From Klebsiella africana (GTDB lineage Bacteria; Pseudomonadota; Gammaproteobacteria; Enterobacterales; Enterobacteriaceae): 64,000 bases of DNA. Positions within the stretch are counted from its first letter, which is position 1; each line of letters begins with the position of its first letter. This document shows positions 1-10,665 of the stretch, one piece after another. A program made the translations under genes and the position numbers. The notes under the pieces were generated by a model that was not told where the DNA came from, made no database searches, and was given only the letters and a program-made list of their open reading frames with translations. The DNA is taken from the NCBI RefSeq assembly GCF_020526085.1, contig NZ_CP084874.1:2294001-2358000 (forward strand), written 5' to 3'.

Positions 1-758
1 CTGGTTTGCACATTCGAGGTCAGGCACGATTCAATCCCGATGCGGTGCTCGGCGAGGTAGTCCATCAGGGCCGGCTCCTGTACCGCTTTCACCCCATGAC
101 CGATACGCTCGGCGCCCAGCTCGCGGATGGCCTGCCAGATACTTTCCGGGCCAGCCGCTTCGCCAGCGTGGACGGTAATATGCCAGCCAGCGTCGCGGGC
201 CTGATTAAAATGATTGAGGAACAGCGCTCCCGGGAAGCCCAGCTCGTCGCCGGCCAGATCCAGGGCGGTGATGCCCTCGCGGTGGGCAAGCAGCGCCGCC
301 AGCTCCTCCTGACAGGCCGCTTCGCCGAAGGTGCGGCTCAGAATGCCGATCAGGCGGGCGTCGACCTGAAAATCGCGGCTCCCTTCACGTACGCCAGCGA
401 TCACTGCCTCTACCACCCCGTCGACCGGTAGCTGGTGGGTCATCGCCATATAGCGGGGAGAGAAGCGCAGCTCTACATAGTGCAGGCCATTGCGCGCGGC
501 GTCTTCCACGTTTTCGTACGCCACACGGCGACAAGCTTCCAGCGAGGCCAGCACTTTTACCCCCCAGTCGAGCTTGGCGAGAAAACTGACCAGATCCGGT
601 TCGAGGCTGGTGACCTGGACGTGGGGACGCAGCGATTCAAGGGTGGTAGCGGGAAGGGCAATATTAAACTCGCGGCCAAGATCGAGGATGGTTTGGGCCC
701 GGATGTTACCGTCAAGGTGGCGGTGAATGTCGGTTAATGGCAATGAAGAATCAATCAT
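1..758 (-). CDS. add: Adenosine deaminase (5' part, cut by window edge)
   Basis: Deaminates adenosine and deoxyadenosine to inosine and deoxyinosine in cytoplasmic purine salvage. Reading from the ATG at 758 leftward gives about 252 residues with no stop before the window edge, so the C-terminus lies outside. It begins [17 protein letters not shown], where HRH supplies two zinc ligands (His12, His14). Further in are [12 protein letters not shown], with the third zinc histidine and catalytic Glu, and the RIGHGV segment. The protein matches E. coli Add closely throughout. A shorter open frame on the opposite strand here is only its antisense shadow. I see no clear operator in the 220 bases upstream. 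Confidence 0.95.
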   Translation of the reverse strand, partial: MIDSSLPLTDIHRHLDGNIRAQTILDLGREFNIALPATTLESLRPHVQVTSLEPDLVSFLAKLDWGVKVLASLEACRRVAYENVEDAARNGLHYVELRFSPRYMAMTHQLPVDGVVEAVIAGVREGSRDFQVDARLIGILSRTFGEAACQEELAALLAHREGITALDLAGDELGFPGALFLNHFNQARDAGWHITVHAGEAAGPESIWQAIRELGAERIGHGVKAVQEPALMDYLAEHRIGIESCLTSNVQT

Positions 759-978
759 GGTCGCACTCTTTTTTTAGTTAAAGTGCACGTCATTATACAT
801 CAGATGCCAAACGCTTTAAAACGATTGAAAAAGGCAACGGATGCAAAAGCCTGCGCCAGGGGCGACCGCCGCCGCTGTAGGTGGTGCATAATTATTTACA
901 TTTATTTTTTATTTGAATGTATTCATGTAACATATTAAATTCTGCTTACTTTATCGACGATGAGGCAAGGATGCGGAT

Positions 979-1164
979 GTGGAGAGCGTAATCCATAACA
1001 ATATTACGGGTTTTCTGCTGATGTTATTAAGCATGTGGCCCATTCTGATTGTGGTCTTTATTGGCGTCGCGATTTCATTCTATACCATGCTGTTACGCAA
1101 AACGGCGCTGGCTTGTCTGCTGTTCGCTGTGGCCATCGGCGCCGCAGGCTGGAGCTTTGCTTAG
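979..1164 (+). CDS. Small two-helix membrane protein, unknown function
   Basis: A 61-residue protein with two predicted membrane helices: residues about 11-39, very hydrophobic (GFLLMLLSMWPILIVVFIGV), and about 44-60 (ALACLLFAVAIGAAGW), separated by a short basic turn (LLRK). The frame opens with GTG at 979, preceded by AAGG about eight bases away; the ATGs at 971 and 977 are out of frame or close at once. I do not recognise a family. In E. coli the region next to add carries the tiny membrane protein Blr, but this sequence is not Blr. Inner-membrane location is inferred from hydrophobicity alone. Confidence 0.55.
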   Translation: MESVIHNNITGFLLMLLSMWPILIVVFIGVAISFYTMLLRKTALACLLFAVAIGAAGWSFA

Positions 1165-1173
1165 CGCTCCTTC

Positions 1174-1536
1174 TCAGGGTTTATCCAGCAGGCTCATGCT
1201 GGAGGTGGCGGCGCCATCATTCAGATTGGACGGTGAATGCCAGTCACGACCCGCCAGCGCGCTGTCGCTCTGGCCGCTGCCGACGCCTGGCTGCGTCGAC
1301 AGCGATGAACCTTCCAGTGCTTCATCTGCCCCTGACCGATCGGGCAGGGAGGTAGTATACCCGCCATTATTCGAGTACGTATCCATGCCATTCACTTCAT
1401 TAGGCACCGTGTCGGTAGTCGTGCCGTCATCGTTAATGCAAAACAAGCCGCCAATGCCATTTGGCTGACAGTCTGCGGCAAAAGCCGGGCTGGTCAGCGT
1501 GGTCAGTAGCAATAACGATAAGCCGATTTTCTTCAT
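1174..1536 (-). CDS. Small exported protein, unknown function
   Basis: About 120 residues with a clear Sec signal peptide (MKKIGLSLLLLTTLTSPAFA, then ADC). The mature part is short and polar, rich in Gly, Ser, Asp and Thr, with two cysteines near its N-terminus (ADCQ...LFCIND) that could form a disulphide. No domain is recognisable and the tail looks disordered. The frame is open further upstream, but the signal peptide and an AGGA eight bases before the ATG at 1536 fix the start there (the ATG at 1542 is the alternative). A periplasmic or secreted location is inferred from the signal. Convergent with the small membrane protein at 979-1164. Confidence 0.6.
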   Translation of the reverse strand: MKKIGLSLLLLTTLTSPAFAADCQPNGIGGLFCINDDGTTTDTVPNEVNGMDTYSNNGGYTTSLPDRSGADEALEGSSLSTQPGVGSGQSDSALAGRDWHSPSNLNDGAATSSMSLLDKP

Positions 1537-1791
1537 TTTCATCTTCCTGCGCAGTGTGGCCCGACAGATCTTTTCCACTATAGAAGGCGCAACGTAGCGG
1601 CAGGTGACAAAACTGTTTAATTTTGTAATGACCGATGGGGAATCCGTTGCCGGCAATCTCTGTCTGTTTAAGGCACGCCGCGTAGGCCCGCATCAGGAGG
1701 TAATTAATTGTTAATTCAACGTAAAGGTTAATGAAAATTTAAGGCAAGGCGGCTATGTTGGCTGCATCAGACTTTCCATTAAGGATATTCC

Positions 1792-2319
1792 ATGCGCGAT
1801 AAATATTCGGGCCTGCAGATAGGCATTCACTGGCTGGTCTTTTTGCTGGTGGTGGTGGCTTATGCGGCAATGGAGCTACGCGGATTTTTCCCCCGTAGCG
1901 ACCGGCCGCTGATTAATATGATTCATGTTTCCTGCGGGATCGCCATCTGCGTGCTGATGGTGGTGCGTTTGCTGGTGCGGCTGAAGTCGCCAGCGCCGCC
2001 GATCGTGCCGAAACCATCGCCGATGATGACCGGTTTTGCCCATCTCGGCCATCTGGTTATCTATCTGCTGTTTATTGCCTTGCCGCTGATCGGCATGGTG
2101 ATGATGTACTGGCGCGGAAATCCCTGGTACGCCTTTGGCCTGACCATGCCGTATGCGCCACAGAGCGATTTTGAGCGGGTGGATACCCTGAAGGCGATCC
2201 ATGAATGGTTAGCCAACGCCGGGTACTTTGTGATTGGCCTGCATGCTCTCGCCGCGCTGGCCCATCATTACTGGTGGAAGGATAATACTCTGCTGCGGAT
2301 GATGCCCCGTAAGCGCTAA
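1792..2319 (+). CDS. cybB: Cytochrome b561 (superoxide:quinone oxidoreductase type)
   Basis: A 175-residue di-heme b-type cytochrome of the inner membrane, nearly the same length as E. coli CybB (176) and alike over its whole length. E. coli CybB has been described as oxidising superoxide and passing electrons to ubiquinone. Four membrane helices are visible (about 11-27, 44-62, 83-105 and 145-160), with heme-ligand type histidines at His13 and in HVSCG, and in the GLHALAALAHHYWW segment. Conserved blocks include RGFFPRSDRPLINMIHV and GNPWYAFGLTMPYAP. It stands alone, followed by a strong terminator. Confidence 0.96.
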   Translation: MRDKYSGLQIGIHWLVFLLVVVAYAAMELRGFFPRSDRPLINMIHVSCGIAICVLMVVRLLVRLKSPAPPIVPKPSPMMTGFAHLGHLVIYLLFIALPLIGMVMMYWRGNPWYAFGLTMPYAPQSDFERVDTLKAIHEWLANAGYFVIGLHALAALAHHYWWKDNTLLRMMPRKR

Positions 2320-2340
2320 ATGATCGTTACCGTTTTGCCT

Positions 2341-2368
2341 AACCCCGTCCCGCGACGGGGTTTTTTTT
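2341..2368 (+). terminator. Rho-independent terminator after cybB
   Basis: A perfect nine-pair stem AACCCCGTC / GACGGGGTT with a CCGC loop, followed by an unbroken run of T. It lies 22 bases after the cybB stop and insulates cybB from frmRA. Confidence 0.92.
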
Positions 2369-2386
2369 GCCTTTATGGGTAATAAA

Positions 2387-2412
2387 ATATAGTATACCCC
2401 CCTATATGATAC
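2387..2412 (+). promoter_or_regulatory. FrmR operator
   Basis: An AT-rich near-palindrome around a run of six C (ATAGTATACCCCCCTATATGAT), ending 12 bases before the frmR start. It closely matches the operator known for E. coli FrmR, in which a C tract is flanked by TATA-type arms. Formaldehyde-modified FrmR would leave this site and free the frmRA promoter, which it overlaps. Confidence 0.85.
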
Positions 2413-2424
2413 GGAGGCGTAATC

Positions 2425-2700
2425 GTGCCACATTCACCTGAAGATAAAAAACGGGCGCTCAGTCGCGTACGGCGCATCCGCGGCCAGGTCGAAGCCCTCG
2501 AGCGCGCGCTGGAGTCTGGCGAACCCTGCATGACAATCCTGCAGCAGATTGCCTCGATTCGCGGGGCGGCAAATGGCCTGATGGGCGAAATGGTGGAGAT
2601 GCACCTGCAGGACGAGCTGGTTAGCGGCGAAACCACCCCGGACCAGCGGGCCGCGAGAATGGCAGAGGTCGGTCATCTGCTACGATCCTATTTAAAATAA
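2425..2700 (+). CDS. frmR: Formaldehyde-responsive transcriptional repressor FrmR
   Basis: A 91-residue all-helical repressor of the CsoR/RcnR family (DUF156) that senses formaldehyde. The two residues cross-linked by formaldehyde in E. coli FrmR are present, Pro2 (after removal of Met1) and Cys35 in GEPCMTILQQI, and His60 is kept in MVEMHLQDE. Translation starts at GTG 2425, preceded by GGAGG at about the right distance. It heads a two-gene unit with frmA 24 bases downstream and presumably represses that unit through the operator just upstream. Confidence 0.96.
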   Translation: MPHSPEDKKRALSRVRRIRGQVEALERALESGEPCMTILQQIASIRGAANGLMGEMVEMHLQDELVSGETTPDQRAARMAEVGHLLRSYLK

Positions 2701-3843
<1,143 letters not shown>

Positions 3844-3877
3844 TCGCCGATGCTGAAGGCATATCGTCACCCATAAA

Positions 3878-3901
3878 AAAAGGGCCCGGATGGGCCCTTT
3901 T
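3878..3901. terminator. Bidirectional terminator between frmA and gcd
   Basis: A ten-pair stem AAAAGGGCCC / GGGCCCTTTT with a four-base loop. It carries a T run on the plus strand and, through the A run at its left, one on the minus strand. It lies between two convergent genes and can serve both. Confidence 0.9.
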
Positions 3902-3912
3902 GTTTATGTCGA

Positions 3913-6285
3913 TCAATGATGGTCAGGGAGCGCGTAGGCGATGATGTAATCGCCGCGATCCGGAGACTGACGGGCGCCGCCGGCATTGATAATGATGTAC
4001 TGCTTACCGGTTTTCGGTGAGACGTAGGTCATTGGGCCGGACTGGCTGCCGACCGGCAGACGCGATTTCCAGATCTCTTTGCCGTTCGCGGTATCAAAGG
4101 CGCGCAGATAGAAATCCTGGGTACCGGCAAAGAACAGCAGTCCGGACTGCGTGGACAGCGATGCGCCAAGGGTCGGCATGCCGATCGGAATTGGCATATG
4201 CATACGGATCCCCAGCGGCCCGGTATCTTCTACGGTACCAACCGGTACCTGCCACACCAGTTTCCCGGTTTTCAGATCCACCGCGGACATGGTGCCGAAC
4301 GGCGGTTTCTGGCACGGAATGCCCAGCGGCGACAGGAAACGTTCGCGCATCGCGCCAAACGGCGTGCCTTCCATCGGCACAATGCCCATCTCGATCCCGC
4401 TGGCATCTTTCGCCACCTTCGCGCGTGGCACCATGTAGTTGGCGAGGCCCAGGCGCATATCGTTGACGAACATCAGGCTGTTGTTCGGATCCACCGAAAC
4501 GCTGCCCCAGTTCATGCCGCCGAGCGAGCCAGGGAACTGCAGGGAGCGGTCTTCACCTGGTGGGGTAAAGACGCCCTGATGGCGCATCTCTTTGAACTGG
4601 ATACGGCACAGCAGCAGATCGATCGGTGTCGCTCCCCACATATCGGACTCGGTCAGCGTCTGGTTGCCGATCATCGGCATCCCCACGGAGTAAGGCTGCG
4701 TCGGTGAGTAGCGTTCACCCTTGACGTTGCCCGCCGGTACCGGACGCTCTTCCACTTTCGCCACCGGCTCGCCGGTCTCGCGGTTGAGCATAAAGATCAT
4801 GCCCTGCTTGCTGGTCTGCACCAGCACCGGCGTGGTGCCGCCCTTGCCATCAGGCAGATCGTACAGCAGCGGCTGAGACGGCAGGTCAAAATCCCACAGG
4901 TCGTGGTGCGTGGTCTGGAAGTGCCAGCGCACCTGACCGGTGGTGGCATCCACAGCAACGATAGAGGAGCTGTATTTATCGTCCAGCGCGGTACGTTCGC
5001 CGCCAAAGAAATCTGGCGTGGCGTTGCCGGTTGGCAGATAGATCAGGTTCAGCTTTGCGTCGTAGGACATCGCCGACCAGACGTTTGGTGTGCCGCGCGT
5101 ATAGGTCTGGCCTTCCGGCGGTACGCCGGTCAGCGCTGGATTGCCCGGATCCCACGCCCACGCCAGTTTGCCAGTGTGGACGTCAAACGCACGGACCACC
5201 CCAGGCGGTTCGCCGGTAGAGTAGTTATCCGCGACGCGGCCACCCACCACCACCACATTGCCTGCCACCAGCGGGGTAGAGGTCTGCTGATAGTAGCCTG
5301 CTTTGACTTCCCCCATGCCGACGCTGAGGTCGACAATACCGCGATCGCCGAAGCTCTCACACAGTTTCCCGGTGTCGGCATCAATGGCGATCAGGCGGGC
5401 GTCGATAGTCGGCAGGAACAGACGACGGGAACAGGCGGCCGGCTGCGAGCCTGACGCTGACGTGGTTTGCGCCTGGCTATCTTCGTAATAGCCTAAGCCG
5501 CGGCAGCGCTGCCAGTTAGGCGAAGAAGATTTCGAGTCGTAGCGCCATTTCTCTTTCCCGCTGTCCACATCCAGCGCCAGCACTTTGCTGTACGGGGTAC
5601 AGACGTAGAGGGTATCGCCAATCTGCAGCGGCGTATTTTGATCCTCCGCGCCGGAACCATTGCTCTGCGGGATATCGCCAGTATGCGCGACCCAGGCCAC
5701 CTGCAGCTGGTTGACGTTTTGCTTGTTGATTTGGTCCAGGGCGGCGAAACGGTCGCCATGGGTGGTGTTACCCCAGTGCGCCCAGTTTTTCTGCTGTTCG
5801 CCTGGTGCGACGGGCTTCACCGGTACCGCTTCAGTGGCGCTAACCAGCGGTTCGGGTTTGAACATCCAGCCAAAGCTTACCGCCAGCGCCACGGCAAAAA
5901 TGGCGGCGATGGTAAAAGCCGGGCCTTTTTTCGCCGGCGGGTTGGCGAGGAAAGGCCACACCAGGGCGGAGAGAAAAGCCAGCACGCCGAGCGCAAACAG
6001 GCGCGAGAAGAGCGGCCAGAAGTTCCAGCCAGCGTCGCTAATCGCCCAGATCACCGAGGCGATAAACGCCACGGCGTACAATACAATGCCGCCGCGGCGG
6101 TGACGGAAAATCAGCACTGCGGCGATGACCATCACCAAGCCCATCAGTGCGAAGTACAGCGTGCCGCCGACGGTAGCCAGTTTTACCCCAAGAATACCGA
6201 TAGCCAGACCGATGATGAGCATCAGTCCGGCGAGAAGCCACTGCAGGATCCGGGGGAATCCGCGCGGCGCGTTGCCAGTTGCCAT
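3913..6285 (-). CDS. gcd: Membrane-bound quinoprotein glucose dehydrogenase (PQQ-dependent)
   Basis: Oxidises glucose to gluconolactone in the periplasm and gives electrons to ubiquinone; needs pyrroloquinoline quinone and a divalent metal. The 790 residues match the usual ~796. The first ~145 form five membrane helices (from LLAGLMLIIGLAIGIL). The rest is a periplasmic eight-bladed propeller with repeats such as IDADTGKLCESFG and VDLKTGKLVWQVP. The HHDLWDFDLPSQP segment carries the catalytic-site Asp. The start at 6285 follows AAGGAG. Klebsiella can make PQQ, and the PQQ receptor pqqU lies in this window, sharing an upstream motif. Confidence 0.97.
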   Translation of the reverse strand: MATGNAPRGFPRILQWLLAGLMLIIGLAIGILGVKLATVGGTLYFALMGLVMVIAAVLIFRHRRGGIVLYAVAFIASVIWAISDAGWNFWPLFSRLFALGVLAFLSALVWPFLANPPAKKGPAFTIAAIFAVALAVSFGWMFKPEPLVSATEAVPVKPVAPGEQQKNWAHWGNTTHGDRFAALDQINKQNVNQLQVAWVAHTGDIPQSNGSGAEDQNTPLQIGDTLYVCTPYSKVLALDVDSGKEKWRYDSKSSSPNWQRCRGLGYYEDSQAQTTSASGSQPAACSRRLFLPTIDARLIAIDADTGKLCESFGDRGIVDLSVGMGEVKAGYYQQTSTPLVAGNVVVVGGRVADNYSTGEPPGVVRAFDVHTGKLAWAWDPGNPALTGVPPEGQTYTRGTPNVWSAMSYDAKLNLIYLPTGNATPDFFGGERTALDDKYSSSIVAVDATTGQVRWHFQTTHHDLWDFDLPSQPLLYDLPDGKGGTTPVLVQTSKQGMIFMLNRETGEPVAKVEERPVPAGNVKGERYSPTQPYSVGMPMIGNQTLTESDMWGATPIDLLLCRIQFKEMRHQGVFTPPGEDRSLQFPGSLGGMNWGSVSVDPNNSLMFVNDMRLGLANYMVPRAKVAKDASGIEMGIVPMEGTPFGAMRERFLSPLGIPCQKPPFGTMSAVDLKTGKLVWQVPVGTVEDTGPLGIRMHMPIPIGMPTLGASLSTQSGLLFFAGTQDFYLRAFDTANGKEIWKSRLPVGSQSGPMTYVSPKTGKQYIIINAGGARQSPDRGDYIIAYALPDHH

Positions 6286-6316
6286 GTAATCTCCTTAACC
6301 ACACCTACCACCTCAG

Positions 6317-6337
6317 GACGAACCAAATGAAACACAT
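6317..6337 (-). promoter_or_regulatory. Upstream motif of gcd shared with pqqU
   Basis: The plus-strand sequence GACGAACCAAATGRAACA, extended to the following CAT, occurs here with A at R and at 51283-51303 upstream of pqqU with G at R. It lies 32 bases before the gcd start. In the gcd reading direction it sits just after a possible -10 box (TAGAAT), so it could be an operator overlapping the transcript start or an RNA element at the 5' end. A related GAACCATTTGGTGAA occurs at about 6413-6427. Function is inferred only from the sharing. Confidence 0.5.
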
Positions 6338-6548
6338 TCTAATTATTTCATTTATGAATGAAGTGGCTTGCACCTTCGTAAATGCGTATTTATTGCCAGA
6401 TCTGATTTCGAGTGAACCATTTGGTGAAATCACGGTATGATAGATCTGTTAAATAAATTTGCGCAAATGTTAATAAATAATTTCGCACTAAATGATTATT
6501 ATGCTGAATGTGTTTCGCTTAGCGGGGGCGGAGTCGGAGTGTATTCTG

Positions 6549-6575
6549 GCTCCCGGCCGCTACGGGCCGGGGAGA
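6549..6575 (-). terminator. Possible terminator of pcaQ
   Basis: A GC-rich inverted repeat (CCCGGCC / GGGCCGGG type) lies just beyond the pcaQ stop in the direction of pcaQ transcription. It has no clear T run, so it may stabilise the transcript end rather than terminate. The rest of 6338-6548 holds the AT-rich gcd upstream region, with no gene that I can see. Confidence 0.4.
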
Positions 6576-6581
6576 AGAGGA

Positions 6582-7505
6582 TCAGGCTGGCATGGATTTA
6601 CGGATGGCGCTGAGCAGCGTTTGCGTACCCGGGGTTAGCGTCGCATCGACGCGGGTCAGAATGCCGATGGGCTCCCCGGCGCCCTGGGTGGCGATTGGCA
6701 GGGCGGTCAGTACGCCCCGGCGAAGATCGTCTTTCACCGCCCCGGAAGGCACGAACCAGACATAGTCAAAATCGACCGTCAACTGCCGTGACAGAGAGGC
6801 GGACAGGGTCTCGATGCAGCCGGCGGGTATCTTACAGCCCTGACTCTGCAGGAGCGCTTCAGCATTTTGCCGCGGCACAGTCCCCTTCGGTGAGACCACC
6901 ACTGGCCAGTCCATTACCCGGCTGAGGGTAACCGTCTCCTGAAGCAGGGGATGTCCCGGGCGAACCACCAGCTTCAGGGATTCAAGGAACAGCAGTTCGT
7001 AATGCAGCCCGCTCATCAACTCCGGGTCGGACATACGTCCAATGCCGATATCGATCTCCCCGGATTTTAATCCGGCAAGCAGCATGGTGTTGTTCATAGT
7101 GGCGACCTGCAGCGTGATATCTTTTTGCTGCTTGTGGAACTGGCCGATCACCGTCGGCAGGATACCCAGCGCGGCGGTGGGCAGCGCGCCGATGCGCACG
7201 ATGTCGTTATTCAGACCCTCTTTGCGGTTCAGCGCCTGGCCGGCAGAGTTAAGAGCATCAAGCACCTTAACGGCATGCGTCAGAAACTGTTCCCCAACCA
7301 GGGTCAATTGTGCCCCCAGGCGGCCTCGTTCAAACAGCCGGGTACCGGTCAACTGTTCTAATTCGTTGAGCGTTTTCGAAAGTGCTGGCTGGCTCAGATT
7401 TAATGTTTCAGCCGCGCGCCCCAGCGTTCCCTGTTGAGCGACGGCCACGAAGGTGTGTAGATGGCGCAATCGAATGCGCTGACTGAAAAGACCATTTTTT
7501 TCCAT
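6582..7505 (-). CDS. pcaQ: LysR-family regulator of protocatechuate catabolism
   Basis: A 307-residue LysR-type regulator. Residues about 10-70 form the winged helix-turn-helix (RLRHLHTFVAVAQQGTLGRAAETLNLSQPALSKTLNELE). The remainder is the two-lobed effector domain. The wording of the DNA-binding region and the position next to pcaHG fit PcaQ, which activates pca genes in response to pathway intermediates such as carboxy-muconate. It lies downstream of pcaG on the same strand, separated by a strong terminator, so it probably has its own promoter in 7506-7635. A palindrome of the PcaQ type lies in front of pcaH. Confidence 0.85.
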   Translation of the reverse strand: MEKNGLFSQRIRLRHLHTFVAVAQQGTLGRAAETLNLSQPALSKTLNELEQLTGTRLFERGRLGAQLTLVGEQFLTHAVKVLDALNSAGQALNRKEGLNNDIVRIGALPTAALGILPTVIGQFHKQQKDITLQVATMNNTMLLAGLKSGEIDIGIGRMSDPELMSGLHYELLFLESLKLVVRPGHPLLQETVTLSRVMDWPVVVSPKGTVPRQNAEALLQSQGCKIPAGCIETLSASLSRQLTVDFDYVWFVPSGAVKDDLRRGVLTALPIATQGAGEPIGILTRVDATLTPGTQTLLSAIRKSMPA

Positions 7506-7635
7506 AGTAAGATGATGTTAAAAACACAGCGGTGAAAGAGACAAGCGGCCTTGTTTAAATTTGATAACCAGATAGCAAAATATTATTAACATTTGACCTG
7601 GTGACATGACAAGATCTTTCCCTGGGGTTTCAAAA

Positions 7636-7667
7636 CGCCTTCGCCCCGCAGAGACGGGGCGAAGGCG
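7636..7667 (-). terminator. Terminator after pcaG
   Basis: A perfect 13-pair stem (CGCCTTCGCCCCG / CGGGGCGAAGGCG) with a six-base loop. In the direction of pcaHG transcription it is followed by TTTTG. It separates pcaHG from pcaQ. Confidence 0.88.
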
Positions 7668-7683
7668 GTGGTTATCACGGCGG

Positions 7684-9119
<1,436 letters not shown>

Positions 9120-9145
9120 TTAAAGTGAAATTACCGGGTGTTTTT

Positions 9146-9162
9146 CATAACCATGGGTTATG
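9146..9162. promoter_or_regulatory. Likely PcaQ binding site in the pcaH-ydcJ intergenic region
   Basis: A perfect palindrome CATAACCATGGGTTATG, with seven-base arms around ATG. It has the ATAAC-N-GTTA(T/A) shape described for PcaQ sites in rhizobia and the general LysR T-N11-A form. It lies about 105 bases before pcaH and about 120 before the divergent ydcJ, so it could act on both. Confidence 0.6.
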
Positions 9163-9280
9163 TTTTGAGCAATACCTGGGGCCGGAAGCAGGTTATCGCC
9201 ATCACAGTTTGTAAATTCTTCCCCCCGCCGGGAGGCAGCTTTCCTACACTCCAGGAAGTATTCACTGGAGGTAACACATC

Positions 9281-10624
9281 ATGGCGAACACCATCACGGC
9301 TGATGAGATTCGGGAGCACTTTTCGCAGGCCATGTCGGCCATGTACCAGCAGGAAGTTCCGCAGTACGGGGCGCTGCTGGAGCTGGTGGCTGACGTCAAC
9401 CTGGCGGTACTGGAAAATAATCCGCAGCTGCATGAACAACTGGCCAATGCTGACGAGCTGGCGCGCTTGAACGTGGAGCGCCACGGCGCGATCCGCGTGG
9501 GCACGGCGGAGGAACTGGCGACGCTGCGTCGCATGTTTGCCATCATGGGTATGTATCCCGTGAGTTATTACGACCTCTCGCAGGCCGGTGTGCCGGTTCA
9601 TTCCACGGCGTTTCGCCCCATCGACGATGCCGCGCTGGCGCGCAATCCGTTTCGGGTTTTCACCTCGCTGCTGCGCCTGGAGTTGATTGAAAATCGCGCC
9701 TTACGTGAGCGGGCCGCTACCATCCTCGCGCGGCGCAAAATCTTTACTCCCCGCTGCCTGGCACTGATTGCGCAGCATGAAGCTGAGGGGGAATTCACCT
9801 CTGCCGACGCGCGCGAGTTTGTGCAGGAGGCGCTGGAAACCTTTCGCTGGCACCGGCATGCCACCGTCGATGAGGAGACTTACCATGCTTTGCATCGCGA
9901 GCACCGCCTGATTGCCGATGTGGTCTGCTTCCCGGGATGCCATATCAATCACCTCACGCCGCGGACGCTGGATATTGATCGCGCCCAGGCCCTGATGCCC
10001 GAGTGCGGTATTGAACCCAAAGCGCTAATTGAAGGGCCACCGCGGCGGGAGGTCCCGATCCTCCTGCGGCAGACCAGCTTTAAGGCGCTTGAGGAGCCGG
10101 TAATGTTCGCCGGCGAACACAGAGGCACTCACAGCGCCCGCTTTGGCGAAATTGAGCAGCGCGGCATTGCGCTAACGCCAAAAGGACGCGCGCTGTACGA
10201 CCGGCTGCTGCAGGCGGCAGGGACCGGAAAAGACAATCTCAGCCACCAGCTGCATCTGCAGGAGGTGTTTCGTGAATTTCCCGACAGCGAATTTCTGCTG
10301 CGTCAGCAGGGGCTGGCCTGGTTTCGCTACCGCCTGACGCCCGCTGGCGAGGCCCATCGCCAGGCGTTTCGTCCGGGAGACGATCCGCAACCGCTGATTG
10401 AGCGCGGGTGGGTGGTCGCCCAGCCGATTATTTATGAAGATTTTTTACCGGTCAGCGCGGCGGGTATTTTTCAGTCTAATCTGGGCAATGAAATTCAGGC
10501 GCGCAGCCACGGGAATGCCAGCCGCGAGGTCTTTGAAGCGGCGCTGGGCTGCCCGGTACAGGATGAGTTTGAACTGTACCGGCAGGCGGAGGAACGCAGC
10601 AAACGACGTTGCGGTCTGCTGTAA
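9281..10624 (+). CDS. ydcJ: 2-oxoadipate dioxygenase/decarboxylase family protein (YdcJ/HglS, DUF1338)
   Basis: A 447-residue protein, the same length as E. coli YdcJ and alike throughout. The Pseudomonas homologue HglS is an iron enzyme of the vicinal oxygen chelate fold that turns 2-oxoadipate into D-2-hydroxyglutarate in D-lysine breakdown. Candidate metal ligands are His68 in VERHGAIRVG, the histidines of FPGCHINHLTPRTLDID, and Glu in RFGEIEQRG. The start has a good GGAGG. In E. coli the LysR gene ydcI sits beside ydcJ; here pcaHG-pcaQ takes its place. That the Klebsiella enzyme has the HglS activity is inference. Confidence 0.9.
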   Translation: MANTITADEIREHFSQAMSAMYQQEVPQYGALLELVADVNLAVLENNPQLHEQLANADELARLNVERHGAIRVGTAEELATLRRMFAIMGMYPVSYYDLSQAGVPVHSTAFRPIDDAALARNPFRVFTSLLRLELIENRALRERAATILARRKIFTPRCLALIAQHEAEGEFTSADAREFVQEALETFRWHRHATVDEETYHALHREHRLIADVVCFPGCHINHLTPRTLDIDRAQALMPECGIEPKALIEGPPRREVPILLRQTSFKALEEPVMFAGEHRGTHSARFGEIEQRGIALTPKGRALYDRLLQAAGTGKDNLSHQLHLQEVFREFPDSEFLLRQQGLAWFRYRLTPAGEAHRQAFRPGDDPQPLIERGWVVAQPIIYEDFLPVSAAGIFQSNLGNEIQARSHGNASREVFEAALGCPVQDEFELYRQAEERSKRRCGLL

Positions 10625-10665
10625 AATCAGTACCCTGCTGGCATCAGCCTTACAGGGAGCAGGTT

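Noticed and set aside
6..737. Open frames on the plus strand at the left end
   Set aside because: They are antisense to add, whose minus-strand protein is clear and family-like; the plus-strand products show no domain.
760..978. Possible PurR box upstream of add
   Set aside because: Only short pieces such as CAAACG are present; no palindrome close to the PurR consensus.
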